DNA from: Microseira wollei NIES-4236
GTDB taxonomy: Bacteria > Cyanobacteriota > Cyanobacteriia > Cyanobacteriales > Aerosakkonemataceae
Assembly (NCBI RefSeq): GCF_020521235.1
Contig: NZ_BLAY01000085.1
Span: 1-42,949 of the forward strand
Direction of reading: 5' to 3'
DNA: 42,949 nucleotides
The notes under the pieces are model-generated. The model searched no databases, had not been told where the DNA came from, and worked only from the letters and a program-made list of their open reading frames with translations. Within the stretch, counting starts at the first letter, position 1. The number at the start of each line of letters is the position of its first letter. A program made the position numbers and the translations under genes. Positions 18,197 to 27,149 of this stretch are shown here, one piece after another.

Positions 18197-18318
18197 CAGG
18201 ACTTATGCAAAGAAACCCGGTTTCTTTTCTCGTCGCGCGTAAGTTCTATAAACTATGCAAAGAAACCGGGTTTCTGACCAAGAAACCCGGTTTCTTTTCT
18301 CGTCGCGCGTAAGTCCTA
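18197..18318. mobile_element. Non-autonomous repeat element with CAGGACTTA-type ends
   Basis: The left end CCAGGACTTATGCA and the right end GCGCGTAAGTCCT form imperfect inverted ends. Inside are AAAGAAACC(C/G)GGTTTCT palindromes and two copies of TTTTCTCGTCGCGCGTAAGT. It is the same family as 4881-5059 and 26977-27080. It directly follows the cysS stop and may also serve as a terminator. The rest of the gap up to 18529 contains a GTGGGGTGGGCATCTTGCCCGCC repeat (about 18365-18387) and no gene. Confidence 0.55.
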
Positions 18319-18529
18319 AGCTGCTGGGCACCTAATTTGAGAGCCAAATTTTACCTTCTTCTTGTGGGGTGGGCATCTTGCCCGCCTCTTTATTGGATTT
18401 AAATGCGTAGCAGCTTATAAACCTCACCCCGTAGTGTGAAGCCTACCTCGATGTTGAGGTGTCAAGATAGATCTAGAGGACTATATCCAACGGTTGAAAG
18501 CCATCCGTTTTAGCGACGAGGAGGCAGCG

Positions 18530-18892
18530 ATGACAGAACAATTAGATCAAGAAAAAGATATCAGACTTAAAGTTACCACGAGGATCTGGGGTTGTGCGGT
18601 GGGAATGTTGGGGATTTGCATTCCGCTGACAGCTATTACAAATAGCGGCCCAATTCTACCTTTAGGAGTGGTGGCGGGGGCAGCTGTTGGTACGGCTGTG
18701 GTTTGGCGTTCTTCAGATAAAAAATCCCAAACTGAATTAGCACCAAGTCAGTTGCAGCAAATCGAACAACGCCTTGCTAATTTAGAAACCATTTTGGGTA
18801 GCGATGACTTGGATATGCGGTTAAAAATCAAACAACTGGAATCAGGGGATTCTACTAAGTTGCCGCTAAGCGATCGCAACTTACCAGCTTAG
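18530..18892 (+). CDS. Conserved-type small membrane protein of unknown function
   Basis: A 120-residue protein with two adjacent hydrophobic segments (about residues 20-40 and 45-58 of this start, IWGCAVGMLGICIPLTAI and PLGVVAGAAVGTAVVW) and a cytosolic C-terminal helical tail (QLQQIEQRLANLETIL) that looks like a short coiled coil. I do not recognise a named family. ATG 18530 is preceded by AGGAGG with 5-base spacing, an ideal ribosome site; a TTG 12 codons upstream (18494) keeps the frame open but is less likely. Confidence 0.65.
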   Translation: MTEQLDQEKDIRLKVTTRIWGCAVGMLGICIPLTAITNSGPILPLGVVAGAAVGTAVVWRSSDKKSQTELAPSQLQQIEQRLANLETILGSDDLDMRLKIKQLESGDSTKLPLSDRNLPA

Positions 18893-19321
18893 TCACCCCA
18901 GGACTCACATTCACCCATCCGGGTTTCTCTGAAAATATTTGATTTGTCAATCAGATATCTAGCTTGAAACCCGGTTTATCACCTAGTCTTGCCTCAGTTC
19001 TCTTAACTCACATCTTGCGCCATTTTCCACCACCGCCAGAGAATTTATTCTCTGGCTAATAGCGAAAGTCCATTGAAATGGACTGAAATGCTATCAACAC
19101 CAATTTCCCTTGATAATGCTACATATCAACATGTACGGATTTACGGTGTGGGTGTTACCAATAACATGCAGGCAATTTCAAACAGTTAAAGTAAACCCGC
19201 CGATGCCCCAAGTGTTGCCCATTGATAGGAAAACGGTATAATTGCACTCTATCGACCCTACAGATACAGTATTATGCTGTTTAAGAGAATCCGGTGTTGA
19301 CTCAGGAGAGGTTAAGGTTGC
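18893..19321. other. Intergenic stretch with hairpin repeats ahead of bestrophin gene
   Basis: No gene is seen. The stretch carries a CCGGGTTTCTCTGAAAA fragment of the AAACCGGGTTT family, then GCCAGAGAATTTATTCTCTGGC (hairpin near 19034-19055) and AGTCCATTGAAATGGACT (hairpin near 19067-19084), which look like dispersed palindromic repeats. The likely promoter for the bestrophin gene lies at its right end. Confidence 0.5.
19215..19242 (+). promoter_or_regulatory. Candidate sigma-70 promoter for bestrophin gene
   Basis: TTGCCC at 19215-19220 (4 of 6 matches to TTGACA), 16 bp, then a perfect TATAAT at 19237-19242, about 80 bp ahead of the start codon. Only sequence match supports it. Confidence 0.4.
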
Positions 19322-20257
19322 ATGAATACCGAAAGAATGCAATGGTTTAAAAGCGCTTTACGATGGCAAGGTTCGGTGATTCCATCGGTGCTGCCACGCG
19401 CCTTGGTCTGCGGGTTATTTGGCGTTTTGATCTCCCTCTTATATGGTTACGGATTTGCAGTGGCGTTGCCGTTTTTGGGGACTATTATTCCCAATGTAGT
19501 CTTGGGTTTATTATTGGTTTTTAGAACAAATACGGCTTATGAAAGATTCTGGGAAGGCAGGAAATTTTGGGGAATTATCAATAACAATATCCGCAACTTA
19601 GCTCGTCAGATATGGGTATCCGTGGATGAACGCGAACCAAGCGACCGAGAAAATAAAGTAGCAACATTGCGAGCGATCGTCGCTTTTGCTGTAGCTACAA
19701 AGTTACATTTAAGAGCAGAGGCAATCAACAGCGAGTTGGAAGATTTGCTATCACCAAAGCGGTATTATAAACTGAAAAACATGAACAATCCATCCCTAGA
19801 AATTGCCTTCTGGATCGGGGATTACATGCAACAACAATACGAGAGAAATCGCCTCAATATCTATCAGCTAACTTCCATGCAGGAATTACTCAACAATTTG
19901 GTAGATTGTTTAGGAGGCTGCGAAAGGATTCTCAAAACACCAATGCCCCTAGCCTATGCGATTCACCTCAAACAACTTTTACTGATTTATTGTTTTTCTT
20001 TGCCGTTTCAAATCGTCAAGGAGAGCGGTTGGTTTACCGGACCAATTGTCGTTTTAATTAGTTTTACATTACTGGGAATTGAAGCCATCGGTCTGGAAAT
20101 TGAAAATCCCTTCGGTCACGATGCCAATGATTTGCCTTTAGATTCAATCTGTGCTAACATGCGGCGCAACATGGAAGATTTAATCACCCTAGCTCCTAGT
20201 GTCAGAGATTGGAAGACAACATCCGTAGAGCCACACTCATCAATGGTTAATAAATAA
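19322..20257 (+). CDS. Bestrophin family anion channel-like protein
   Basis: A 311-residue membrane protein of the bestrophin (RFP-TM) family. The start MQWFKSALRWQGSVIP, the following hydrophobic helices (ALVCGLFGVLISLLYGYGF, then FLGTIIPNVVLGLLLVFRTN), the conserved TAYERFWEGRKFWGIINNN segment and the late ENPFGHDANDLPLD are diagnostic. Bestrophins are pentameric anion channels; plant relatives (VCCN1) sit in thylakoids and adjust the proton motive force. Location here, thylakoid or plasma membrane, is unknown. AGGAGAGG lies about 12 bases before the ATG. It is the first of three channel-type genes in 4.5 kb. Confidence 0.92.
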   Translation: MNTERMQWFKSALRWQGSVIPSVLPRALVCGLFGVLISLLYGYGFAVALPFLGTIIPNVVLGLLLVFRTNTAYERFWEGRKFWGIINNNIRNLARQIWVSVDEREPSDRENKVATLRAIVAFAVATKLHLRAEAINSELEDLLSPKRYYKLKNMNNPSLEIAFWIGDYMQQQYERNRLNIYQLTSMQELLNNLVDCLGGCERILKTPMPLAYAIHLKQLLLIYCFSLPFQIVKESGWFTGPIVVLISFTLLGIEAIGLEIENPFGHDANDLPLDSICANMRRNMEDLITLAPSVRDWKTTSVEPHSSMVNK

Positions 20258-20316
20258 TTTCTTCCTGAGTCATCTTTCCGCTTCACCAATTACCAATTAC
20301 CAATTACCAATTACCA

Positions 20317-20511
20317 ATGGAAAATCAAACTGGATTTATTTTTAAGGTACTGGTCATTTCAGCCGGATTATCGGTTTTAATTAAGTATGCTGGTCCAGCT
20401 TTGGAAGTAGGCGCAACGCCAGTCAACGCGCTGATACTTGTTTTTGTGCCTACTTTGATTGTAGCGATCGCTCTGTGGTGGCGCGCTCAGCAGCAAGGAC
20501 AGCAAAACTGA
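20317..20511 (+). CDS. Small two-helix membrane protein, unknown function
   Basis: A 64-residue protein with two hydrophobic helices (FIFKVLVISAGLSVLIKYAG and VNALILVFVPTLIVAIALWW) and a polar tail (RAQQQGQQN). I believe similar small proteins are common in cyanobacteria but cannot name one. The start codon directly abuts a TACCAAT heptamer array (20287-20317), so the array forms its 5' untranslated region and no ribosome site is visible. It lies 59 bp after the bestrophin gene on the same strand. The 240 bases after it hold only a GTGGGGTGGGCATCCTGCC repeat. Confidence 0.6.
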   Translation: MENQTGFIFKVLVISAGLSVLIKYAGPALEVGATPVNALILVFVPTLIVAIALWWRAQQQGQQN

Positions 20512-20752
20512 AGCAGACTTTACCCTCCCCTGCTCCAGATCCTGTCTCAATCGTATCGTTCTCTGCAACAACTCTTGTGGGGTGGGCATCCTGCCTGCCC
20601 ATGACTCTATTTTCTGGAGAAGTCTATTGCCTTGGCGATGCTGCCCCTTTTGCTCTTCACCCGCCCAGAATTAGGCAGAAGTATCCTTAACCTCCGGAAA
20701 ATGTTATAAAATTTGAATATTCCCAATTTCTAGTAGAGGGTGGTAGAAAAGC

Positions 20753-22738
20753 TTGAGCGCCAACAGTAAGAAATATTCTCGACATCACGTCGCATATTGG
20801 AAAAAGCGCCTGCGGTACAAGTTCGACAATTTTATGTCGAAAGGGGGATTCTCCGTCTTTCTGGCATTATTAGCATTATTCCTTGGCGCTTTTATTGTCA
20901 TGACAATTGTTCGGTACATTTCCGAGTGGATTTTTCCCAATCAAAATCCAGATCCGACGGATTTGTCCTGGGAAGTCTTCGTCCAGCTGATCGGGCTAAG
21001 AGACGCGGGAGACAATGTCAATTTGGCGACTAAGTTTATTGCTGTAATCACAATATTTATCGGCTTAGTTTTGTTTTCCAGCTTAGTTGCTTTCATTACC
21101 CAAGAATTTGAAGAAAGACTTAAATTGCTGCGGCGGGGGAAAAGCCTGGTAGTAGAAAAGAACCATACCTTAATTTTGGGATTCAGCGACAGAATTACAG
21201 ATATTATTGAAGAGTTAGTAGTGGGTAATGCATCAGAATATGACGCAGCAGTTGTAATTTTGGCGCCAAAAGATAAAGAGGAGATGGATGATTTTATCCG
21301 GAATAATCTAGGAGAACTAAAAACAACCAGAGTAGTGACGCGCAACGGATCGATCGCTAATTTAAGCGACCTCAACATGGTGGGAGTAAAAGTAGCAAAA
21401 TCCGTAATAGTTTTGAATGATGCCAAAGCCTCAGATAGCGATGAATTAAAAGCTTTATCCGATGCGCGAGTCGTCAAGGCAATCTTAGCAGTTGTCGCAG
21501 CGAATGAAGAAGAAACCTTGCCGCCAATTGTCGTAGAATTATACTCGGAACAATATCGCAAACTGGCAGAAAATATTGCTCCTGGAGCCGTCACCACTCT
21601 AAATGAGGCCGATATTTTGGCTCGGATTTTAGTTCAGACATCCCGCAGTGTAGGACTGGCGACAGTCTATTTAAACATGGTGGGTTTTGAAGGCAATGAA
21701 TTCTATTTCTATAGAAATAAGTTAGGCTGGTACAATCTAACTTTCTCTGAATTGCCATTTCATTTCTCTAATGGGATGCCACTAGGCGTGCGTCAGGCAG
21801 ATGGCACCTTGACAATAAAACCACCCAGAGATTACAAGCTGGCTGACGATGATGAAGTTATTATCCTAGCAGAAGATGACTCAACCATAAAATTTAATCC
21901 TATACCTGTAGTGCAGGGTAAAATTAAAGGCTATACTGAATACCGAAAAACCTTAGAGCGACAAATAGAAAAGTACCTGATTATCGGTTGGAACAGTAAA
22001 GCCCCAATTGTCCTCACAGAATATGCCAAATACATAGTCGAAGGTTCGCAGGTTAACCAAGCGGTAGAGAATTTAACTGATGAGGTGAAAGCTAAATTTG
22101 ACAAGATTGCCAAAGCATATCCACATATCAAAATGGAGGCTATAGAAGTAAATTTGGCCTCATTCGATCGCCTGGTGACTCTGAAACCCTATGAATTTGA
22201 CAGTATATCAATTTTGGCAGGTAGCGGGGAAAAAGCTGAGGAAATTGATGCTAAAACCCTCACCATTTTGTTGGAAATGCGGCAAATTTTCAAAGACTAT
22301 ACTGCTACAACTGGAAACGAAGTCAGCACCGAATTGATTGCAGAGATAATTGACTCGCAAGAGACGGATTTGGCGATCAAAGCTGGTGTGAAAGACTTTC
22401 TCCTCACCAATCAATTTGTGTCGAAAATTTTAGCCCAGGTTTCCCAAGAACCTGATGTAATGTCAATCTATGACGATCTGTTTTCGTCGGCAGGGAGCGA
22501 ACTTTATATCAAGCCAATCTGGCTTTACTTCCCACCGAAAAAGATTGGCAAGCTAACGTTTGCTGATTGCGTACTTGCTGCACAAAACCGCGATGAATTG
22601 TGCATCGGAGTAAGAATTAACGCTCTGGCGCAGGATAAAAACAACAACTTTGGCATTGACTTAGCACCGAGTTTGGATAAGCAGCTAAATCTGACGGTGA
22701 ATGATGCGCTGATTACTTTAGCCGAGGATGAAACATAA
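20753..22738 (+). CDS. CASTOR/POLLUX-like ion channel with RCK/TrkA-type domains
   Basis: A 661-residue protein related to plant CASTOR/POLLUX (DMI1) channels and TrkA-N-type regulators. After a basic N-terminus there is a first helix (about 33-54, VFLALLALFLGAFIVMTIV), a pore-like loop (DLSWEVFVQLIGLRDAGD) and a second helix (about 92-116, FIAVITIFIGLVLFSSLVAF). Two nucleotide-binding-like domains follow; the first starts HTLILGFSDRITDIIEELV and the second KYLIIGWNSKAPIVLTEY. Plant members conduct Ca2+ or K+ in the nuclear envelope; bacterial function is little known. The TTG start follows GAGGGTGG; the next in-frame ATG is 27 codons later and would remove part of the basic N-terminus. Confidence 0.85.
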   Translation: MSANSKKYSRHHVAYWKKRLRYKFDNFMSKGGFSVFLALLALFLGAFIVMTIVRYISEWIFPNQNPDPTDLSWEVFVQLIGLRDAGDNVNLATKFIAVITIFIGLVLFSSLVAFITQEFEERLKLLRRGKSLVVEKNHTLILGFSDRITDIIEELVVGNASEYDAAVVILAPKDKEEMDDFIRNNLGELKTTRVVTRNGSIANLSDLNMVGVKVAKSVIVLNDAKASDSDELKALSDARVVKAILAVVAANEEETLPPIVVELYSEQYRKLAENIAPGAVTTLNEADILARILVQTSRSVGLATVYLNMVGFEGNEFYFYRNKLGWYNLTFSELPFHFSNGMPLGVRQADGTLTIKPPRDYKLADDDEVIILAEDDSTIKFNPIPVVQGKIKGYTEYRKTLERQIEKYLIIGWNSKAPIVLTEYAKYIVEGSQVNQAVENLTDEVKAKFDKIAKAYPHIKMEAIEVNLASFDRLVTLKPYEFDSISILAGSGEKAEEIDAKTLTILLEMRQIFKDYTATTGNEVSTELIAEIIDSQETDLAIKAGVKDFLLTNQFVSKILAQVSQEPDVMSIYDDLFSSAGSELYIKPIWLYFPPKKIGKLTFADCVLAAQNRDELCIGVRINALAQDKNNNFGIDLAPSLDKQLNLTVNDALITLAEDET

Positions 22739-22788
22739 AAGCGCGATCCCTGAATTTAAATTTGCGGGTTGTCGCTGGCAAAATCAAA

Positions 22789-22821
22789 GACGAGAAAAGA
22801 AACCGGGTTTCTTTTCTCGTC
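22789..22821. terminator. Bidirectional terminator-like palindrome between convergent genes
   Basis: A 33-bp palindrome around one central base: half-site GACGAGAAAAGAAACC against GGTTTCTTTTCTCGTC. It sits between the convergent CASTOR/POLLUX-like gene and the sodium-channel-like gene, with T-rich and A-rich arms that would act in either direction. The core is the AGAAACCGGGTTTCT repeat family. Confidence 0.6.
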
Positions 22822-22872
22822 TTGCGTCAGTACTGTTTTCCTCAACCCAGTACGGCGCGGTAGTTGATCTTT

Positions 22873-23772
22873 CTACTTATTTTCAGCTGCTTGACTAATT
22901 TTCTCTAGACTTGCTTGCATCTGATACAACTGGTTTTGAATTTGTTCTAGCTTCTTTTCCAGGGTTTTTTCGTTTTGTTCAATTTGATGGCTGATTACTT
23001 CATCCTTTTCTTGCAGTTGTTCCTGATGTGCTTCTTCCAAACTCGAGATCATCACACCAACCAATAAATTGATAATAATCATTGCTCCCAACATGACAAA
23101 ACTGACAAAGAATAAAGGACTTAAGGGTTGAGCAGAAGGATTCTTACACAAATCTTCCATGCCACTATATCCATACCGATCGCACCCGTAAATTTGGGTG
23201 TACATCATATCTGGCCAACCTTCTAGCGTGGCAACTTGAAACAAAGACAGCATTGAGCGAGGCAAAGTACCAAAACGAATGGGATCGTTTTTGGAAAATA
23301 TGAACGTTGCCACTACTCCATACATATAGAACAGCAGCATTAGCAATAAACAAACGTAACCCATTGAAGGGAGGCTTTTCAGCAGCGCCGATACCAGAAT
23401 CTGCAATCTAGGTAAAGCGCGTAACAATTTGAGCAGGCGCAGAATTCTAACCATCCGCATGACTAGGATGTAGTCAACATCAACTGGCAAAAAGAACGCC
23501 ACAATAATCAAGAAATCAAATATATTCCACCCATCAAAAAAGTAGCGCCACCACCGGGGATATTCCGCTGTAATTTTCAACAAAAATTCGCCGATAAAAA
23601 TCCAGATGATAATGCTATCAATAATTTTCAGTAGCGTAGTGTGTTTGGCTGCAAATTCGGGATATGTTTCTATACCAACCAAAACCCCCGACATCACAAT
23701 CGCTACCATAATTATGATCTGAAAAGTGTTGGAATTCACAGTTTTCACAATCATTCTGTGTGGTGCTTGCAT
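22873..23772 (-). CDS. BacNav-like single-domain voltage-gated cation channel
   Basis: A 299-residue six-helix voltage-gated channel subunit. The S4 voltage sensor RMVRILRLLKLLRALPRL (about 106-123) has basic residues every third position. The selectivity filter is TLEGWPD (182-188), close to NaChBac's TLESW; the LEG form occurs in both Na+ and Ca2+ selective members. S6 is about 220-242 (MIIINLLVGVMI), followed by a long Glu/Gln-rich coiled coil (about 247-295) expected to hold the tetramer. An extended filter-to-S6 loop carries C197 and C209, which could form a disulfide. Ion selectivity needs recording. It is convergent with the CASTOR/POLLUX-like gene. Confidence 0.92.
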   Translation of the reverse strand: MQAPHRMIVKTVNSNTFQIIIMVAIVMSGVLVGIETYPEFAAKHTTLLKIIDSIIIWIFIGEFLLKITAEYPRWWRYFFDGWNIFDFLIIVAFFLPVDVDYILVMRMVRILRLLKLLRALPRLQILVSALLKSLPSMGYVCLLLMLLFYMYGVVATFIFSKNDPIRFGTLPRSMLSLFQVATLEGWPDMMYTQIYGCDRYGYSGMEDLCKNPSAQPLSPLFFVSFVMLGAMIIINLLVGVMISSLEEAHQEQLQEKDEVISHQIEQNEKTLEKKLEQIQNQLYQMQASLEKISQAAENK

Positions 23773-23959
23773 TCAACAATCCCCTAGCTCGAGCTGACTA
23801 ATCTGAATAATAAGTCAAAAGATGCTTCTCTGTTTGCAGTTTATCGATTTGCCATCATTGGTTTTCAGCCTGGAATCAAGATTAGCTTGATTTCCAGCTA
23901 TCACGTGCAAATTAGCAACCACTCAGGAGTAAACTGGCAGAGCGACAAAAGATGACTAA

Positions 23960-24092
23960 TATCATGTCGGGTAGCAACGGTTGTGTAACTGCTAATAGCT
24001 AATCGCTAATGGCTCTGGAGGCAATTGACAATTAGCAAGCGAGCAATTAGCAATTAGCCATCCATACACTACCGATACCACCGGACATGATA
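23960..24092. mobile_element. TNA-target MITE copy 3
   Basis: 133 bp, TATCATGTCGG at the left and CGGACATGATA at the right, flanked by TAA at 23957-23959 and 24093-24095. The interior differs from copies 1 and 2: it consists mostly of GCTAATAGCTAATCGC-type heptamer repeats and an inverted GCTAATTG block. It occupies part of the 481-base gap between 23773 and 24254; no gene is seen there. Confidence 0.8.
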
Positions 24093-24254
24093 TAACATGA
24101 TGGTGATTAAAGTTATCTTGGCGTTATAATCTCATAGTTTTCTGACTTTTCCTAGTTGCCTGCGGTTCTAGCAAAACTGTAAAGGTAAGATAGACCCCGC
24201 TCCTGGCTATAATGGGCATCTCCCCTCTAGTTAGCCAAACAGGGAGTCATTACC

Positions 24255-25445
24255 GTGAATCTGGGTCAACTCATCGGCCTATTAGTCCTAGGGATATGTT
24301 TGTATATTTTGTGGCAAATCCGGGAAGTGCTGTTGCTGGTATTTGCCGCAGTCGTTTTGGCAACCGCCTTAAACCGACTGGCAAGACGCCTGCAACAGTC
24401 AGGGTTGGCGCGCGGATGGTCTGTAACGCTTTCAGTTGGGATTTTACTAACCGTCCTGATCGGCTTCTTCTGGCTGATCGTACCGCCGTTTGCCTCCGAG
24501 TTTCGACAACTGGCAGAATTGTTGCCCAAAGCGATCGATCAGTTGAATCCTTGGATAAAGCAGGTACAATCAAACATTCCCAGCCAGTTGGCTCCCTATC
24601 TGGTGCCCCAGAAACCTGGTGGGGGAAATACTTTAAGCCAACAACTCCAGCAACAATTGCAGCCGTTCATCACTCAGCTATTGGGCGGTGCGGGTGCGTT
24701 TGTCTCGAACACGCTAGGAGGGCTTTTGAGCTTTCTGCTGGTGCTGGTTTTGACGCTGATGATGTTAGCTCAGCCCAGACCTTACCGCAAAGTATTTGTC
24801 AGACTGTTTCCCTCTTTTTATCGGCGGCGGGTAGAAGGAATTTTAGATGAATGCGAGGTAGCACTTGGTAGGTGGATTATCGGCGCTTTGATTAGCATGA
24901 GCGTGGTGGCGATGCTGTCGCTGATTGGGTTGTCGATTTTACGAGTAAGGTTGGCGCTGGCTCAAGGAATTTTAGCAGGATTGCTCAACTTGATTCCCAA
25001 TATTGGCCCCACTTTGAGTGTCGTGTTACCGATGATGATCGCCCTATTGGATGGGGTTTGGTGGAAATCGGTTGCCGTCTTAATTTTGTATTTCGTTATT
25101 CAGCAGTTTGAAAGTAACTTTTTGACACCTTACGTGATGGCGCAACAGGTATCGTTGTTACCAGCGATCACGTTAATGTCCCAAGTATTTTTCGCTACGT
25201 TTTTTGGATTCTTGGGGCTGATTTTGGCGCTGCCTCTCACAGTCGTCCTTAAAGTTTGGCTCACAGAAGTGTTGATTAAAGATGTGTTGGATCTGTGGCA
25301 CAGCGATCGCGAAGCCGAGTTTAACGCAGCAGGGGAAGCCGAATCCCAAAAAGTCGCCCAAGTGGATCAAAACGCTCCCATCTTGCCCGACAAAACCCCA
25401 AAAACTCCAGACTCTTCAAGTGACGAGCCTGGTAATGGAGAATAG
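24255..25445 (+). CDS. AI-2E family transporter (PerM-like permease)
   Basis: A 396-residue polytopic membrane protein of the AI-2E/PerM family. The N-terminal helices (LIGLLVLGICLYILWQIREV and VLLVFAAVVLATALNRL), the ELLPKAIDQLNPWIKQ amphipathic stretch, and the late conserved LLNLIPNIGPTLSVVLPMM and QQFESNFLTPYVMAQQVSL blocks are typical. Some members export autoinducer-2, others act as Na+/H+ antiporters; which applies here is unknown. The C-terminal ~40 residues are hydrophilic and Pro/Ser-rich. The start is GTG with GGGAG upstream. The gap to the next gene consists of AGATTTAAGATGGCAGATTT repeats and A/T-rich sequence. Confidence 0.9.
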   Translation: MNLGQLIGLLVLGICLYILWQIREVLLLVFAAVVLATALNRLARRLQQSGLARGWSVTLSVGILLTVLIGFFWLIVPPFASEFRQLAELLPKAIDQLNPWIKQVQSNIPSQLAPYLVPQKPGGGNTLSQQLQQQLQPFITQLLGGAGAFVSNTLGGLLSFLLVLVLTLMMLAQPRPYRKVFVRLFPSFYRRRVEGILDECEVALGRWIIGALISMSVVAMLSLIGLSILRVRLALAQGILAGLLNLIPNIGPTLSVVLPMMIALLDGVWWKSVAVLILYFVIQQFESNFLTPYVMAQQVSLLPAITLMSQVFFATFFGFLGLILALPLTVVLKVWLTEVLIKDVLDLWHSDREAEFNAAGEAESQKVAQVDQNAPILPDKTPKTPDSSSDEPGNGE

Positions 25446-25611
25446 GTAATTGCAGATTGCAGATTTAAGATGGCAGATTTAGCAATAATTGCCGATGGCA
25501 AATTTAATATTTCCGATTAAAAAATGTTATAATTTTAGGTTAAAATCTGATATAATTAAATATAAATTAAAATAAAATCTGCAATCAACAATCTAAAATC
25601 TGAAATAAAAT

Positions 25612-26811
25612 ATGCGTACTATTGCTGAAATTAACGACAAAATAAACCAAAAATCTGCGGTAGTTTGGACAGTCGAAGAATTAAAAGCGCGGGTGGCAGA
25701 AATTGGCGTTTCTGAGGCAGCTAAGCAAGTAGATGTCATTACCACCGGCACGTTTGAGCCGATGGAATCAACGGGGGCAATTATTAATTTGGGGCATACC
25801 GATCCGCCGATTAAAATTCGCTCTTGCTGGATAGATGGGGTGTTAGCTTATTCTGGGTTTGGTGCGGTAGATTTGTTTTTAGGAGCCGCTCAAGGGGTTG
25901 ATTATCCTAGCACGGGTGAGATAACCGATGGGGAAGAATCTAAAGAACGAGGCGGCGGTCATGTAATCGAAGATTTAATTGCGGGTAAACCCGTGCAATT
26001 GCGAGCGATCGGACAGGCGACGGACTGCTACCCCAGAGCGACTTTTGAAACCACGATTACCCGCGATACGATTAACCAGTTTTATTTATACAATCCGCGC
26101 AACCTGTATCAGAATTTTATTGTGGGGGTGAACGGAGGCGATCGCGCGCTGTTCACCTACCTGGGTACGCTACAACCGCGTCTGGGAAACGCGGTATATT
26201 CTAATCCGGGTGCGATCGCTCCCTTACTCAACGACCCAGATTTAGAAATTATCGGCATCGGTACCCGCATTTTTCTAGGCGGCGGTATTGGTTACGTCGC
26301 CTGGGAAGGTACCCAACACTTCCCCTTACAAAAGCGCCTACCCAATCGCACGCCGATTGGTCCTGCTGCTACCCTCGCCTTGATTGGAGATGCCAAACAA
26401 ATGGATAGGCGGTGGGTACGGGGTTGTTACTTTAAAAATTATGGCGCTTCCATCATGCTGGGTGTCGGCATTCCCATCCCGGTTTTGCACGAAGAAGTCG
26501 TTGCCAAATGTGCGGTGCAAGACAAGGATTTAGTCGCACCAGTAGTAGATTTTTCCATTCCCCGCCGCGTCCGTCCCACGTTTGGATTAGTTAGTTACGC
26601 TCAATTAAAATCCGGTCGGATGACGATTGAAGGTAAATCGGTGAGGGTTGCTCCCCTGGCTAGTATTTATCTGTCTCGGCAAGTTGCATTAGAGTTAAAA
26701 CAATGGATCGAGGAAGGGAAATTTACCCTCACCGAACGAGTTGCTTCCATTCCAATGGATCGGGTTTTTTTACCCCAAGATCGCTGGGGCGCGACCATTG
26801 CACTAGAATGA
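25612..26811 (+). CDS. Homocysteine biosynthesis protein (HcyBio/DUF39)
   Basis: A 399-residue member of the DUF39/COG1900 family, linked in anaerobes to making homocysteine by sulfur incorporation into aspartate semialdehyde. Signatures include VDVITTGTFEPMESTGAIINL, GHTDPPIKIRSCWIDGV, GGGHVIEDLIAGKPVQLRA, ATDCYPRATFETTITRDTIN and FLGGGIGYVAWEGTQHF. Two conserved cysteines, in KIRSCWIDG and TDCYPR, are present; C-terminal CBS or ferredoxin domains seen in archaeal relatives are absent. Its role in cyanobacteria, which also have other homocysteine routes, is open. A short frame overlaps its stop by four bases. Confidence 0.92.
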   Translation: MRTIAEINDKINQKSAVVWTVEELKARVAEIGVSEAAKQVDVITTGTFEPMESTGAIINLGHTDPPIKIRSCWIDGVLAYSGFGAVDLFLGAAQGVDYPSTGEITDGEESKERGGGHVIEDLIAGKPVQLRAIGQATDCYPRATFETTITRDTINQFYLYNPRNLYQNFIVGVNGGDRALFTYLGTLQPRLGNAVYSNPGAIAPLLNDPDLEIIGIGTRIFLGGGIGYVAWEGTQHFPLQKRLPNRTPIGPAATLALIGDAKQMDRRWVRGCYFKNYGASIMLGVGIPIPVLHEEVVAKCAVQDKDLVAPVVDFSIPRRVRPTFGLVSYAQLKSGRMTIEGKSVRVAPLASIYLSRQVALELKQWIEEGKFTLTERVASIPMDRVFLPQDRWGATIALE

Positions 26812-26957
26812 GTGACACTCCTACACTCTTCCAGACTGAAATTACCTTGTTGCCAACTCAGCAAACCGCTTCAAAACCTTTAGAACAGGCTATAGCTCAT
26901 TCTCCGCTCGCTCGACGGACAATCCATACTGGGGTGGCTCACTTGGTACGAGTTTAA
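26808..26957 (+). CDS. Short possible ORF overlapping the HcyBio stop
   Basis: A 49-residue frame whose ATG overlaps the previous stop (ATGA), the arrangement of translationally coupled genes. The peptide has no recognisable domain (MSDTPTLFQTEITLLPTQ, ending GVAHLVRV). It could be a genuine small coupled protein or the beginning of a gene cut short. The next 190 bases hold a dispersed repeat and no gene. Confidence 0.3.
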   Translation: MSDTPTLFQTEITLLPTQQTASKPLEQAIAHSPLARRTIHTGVAHLVRV

Positions 26958-26976
26958 GCTGTGAGTTTCCCTCTCT

Positions 26977-27080
26977 CAGGACTTACGCAAAGAAACAAAG
27001 GTGAGCCGAAAAATCGTCGGTCTGGTAACCAGAGATTGACGAAGAAACCGGGTTTCTGGCCTCCTCGTGCGTCAGTCCTG
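26977..27080. mobile_element. Non-autonomous repeat element with CAGGACTTACGCA ends
   Basis: The left end CAGGACTTACGCA (26977-26989) and the right end TGCGTCAGTCCTG (27068-27080) form inverted ends with one mismatch, the best-preserved ends of this family in the window. The interior contains GAAGAAACCGGGTTTCTGG. No target duplication is evident. Confidence 0.6.
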
Positions 27081-27149
27081 TCTCTAACACAAATGCGTGC
27101 AGGGAGGCTATTGCTTAACGAAATTTATTTTCTTTCGCCATCCATCATT

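Noticed and set aside
20941-21597. Minus-strand frame of 218 residues inside the CASTOR/POLLUX-like gene
   Set aside because: Serine/threonine-rich antisense frame over a well-supported channel gene.
24212-24850. Plus-strand frame of 212 residues overlapping the AI-2E transporter start
   Set aside because: It is out of frame with the clear AI-2E family protein and has no domain of its own.
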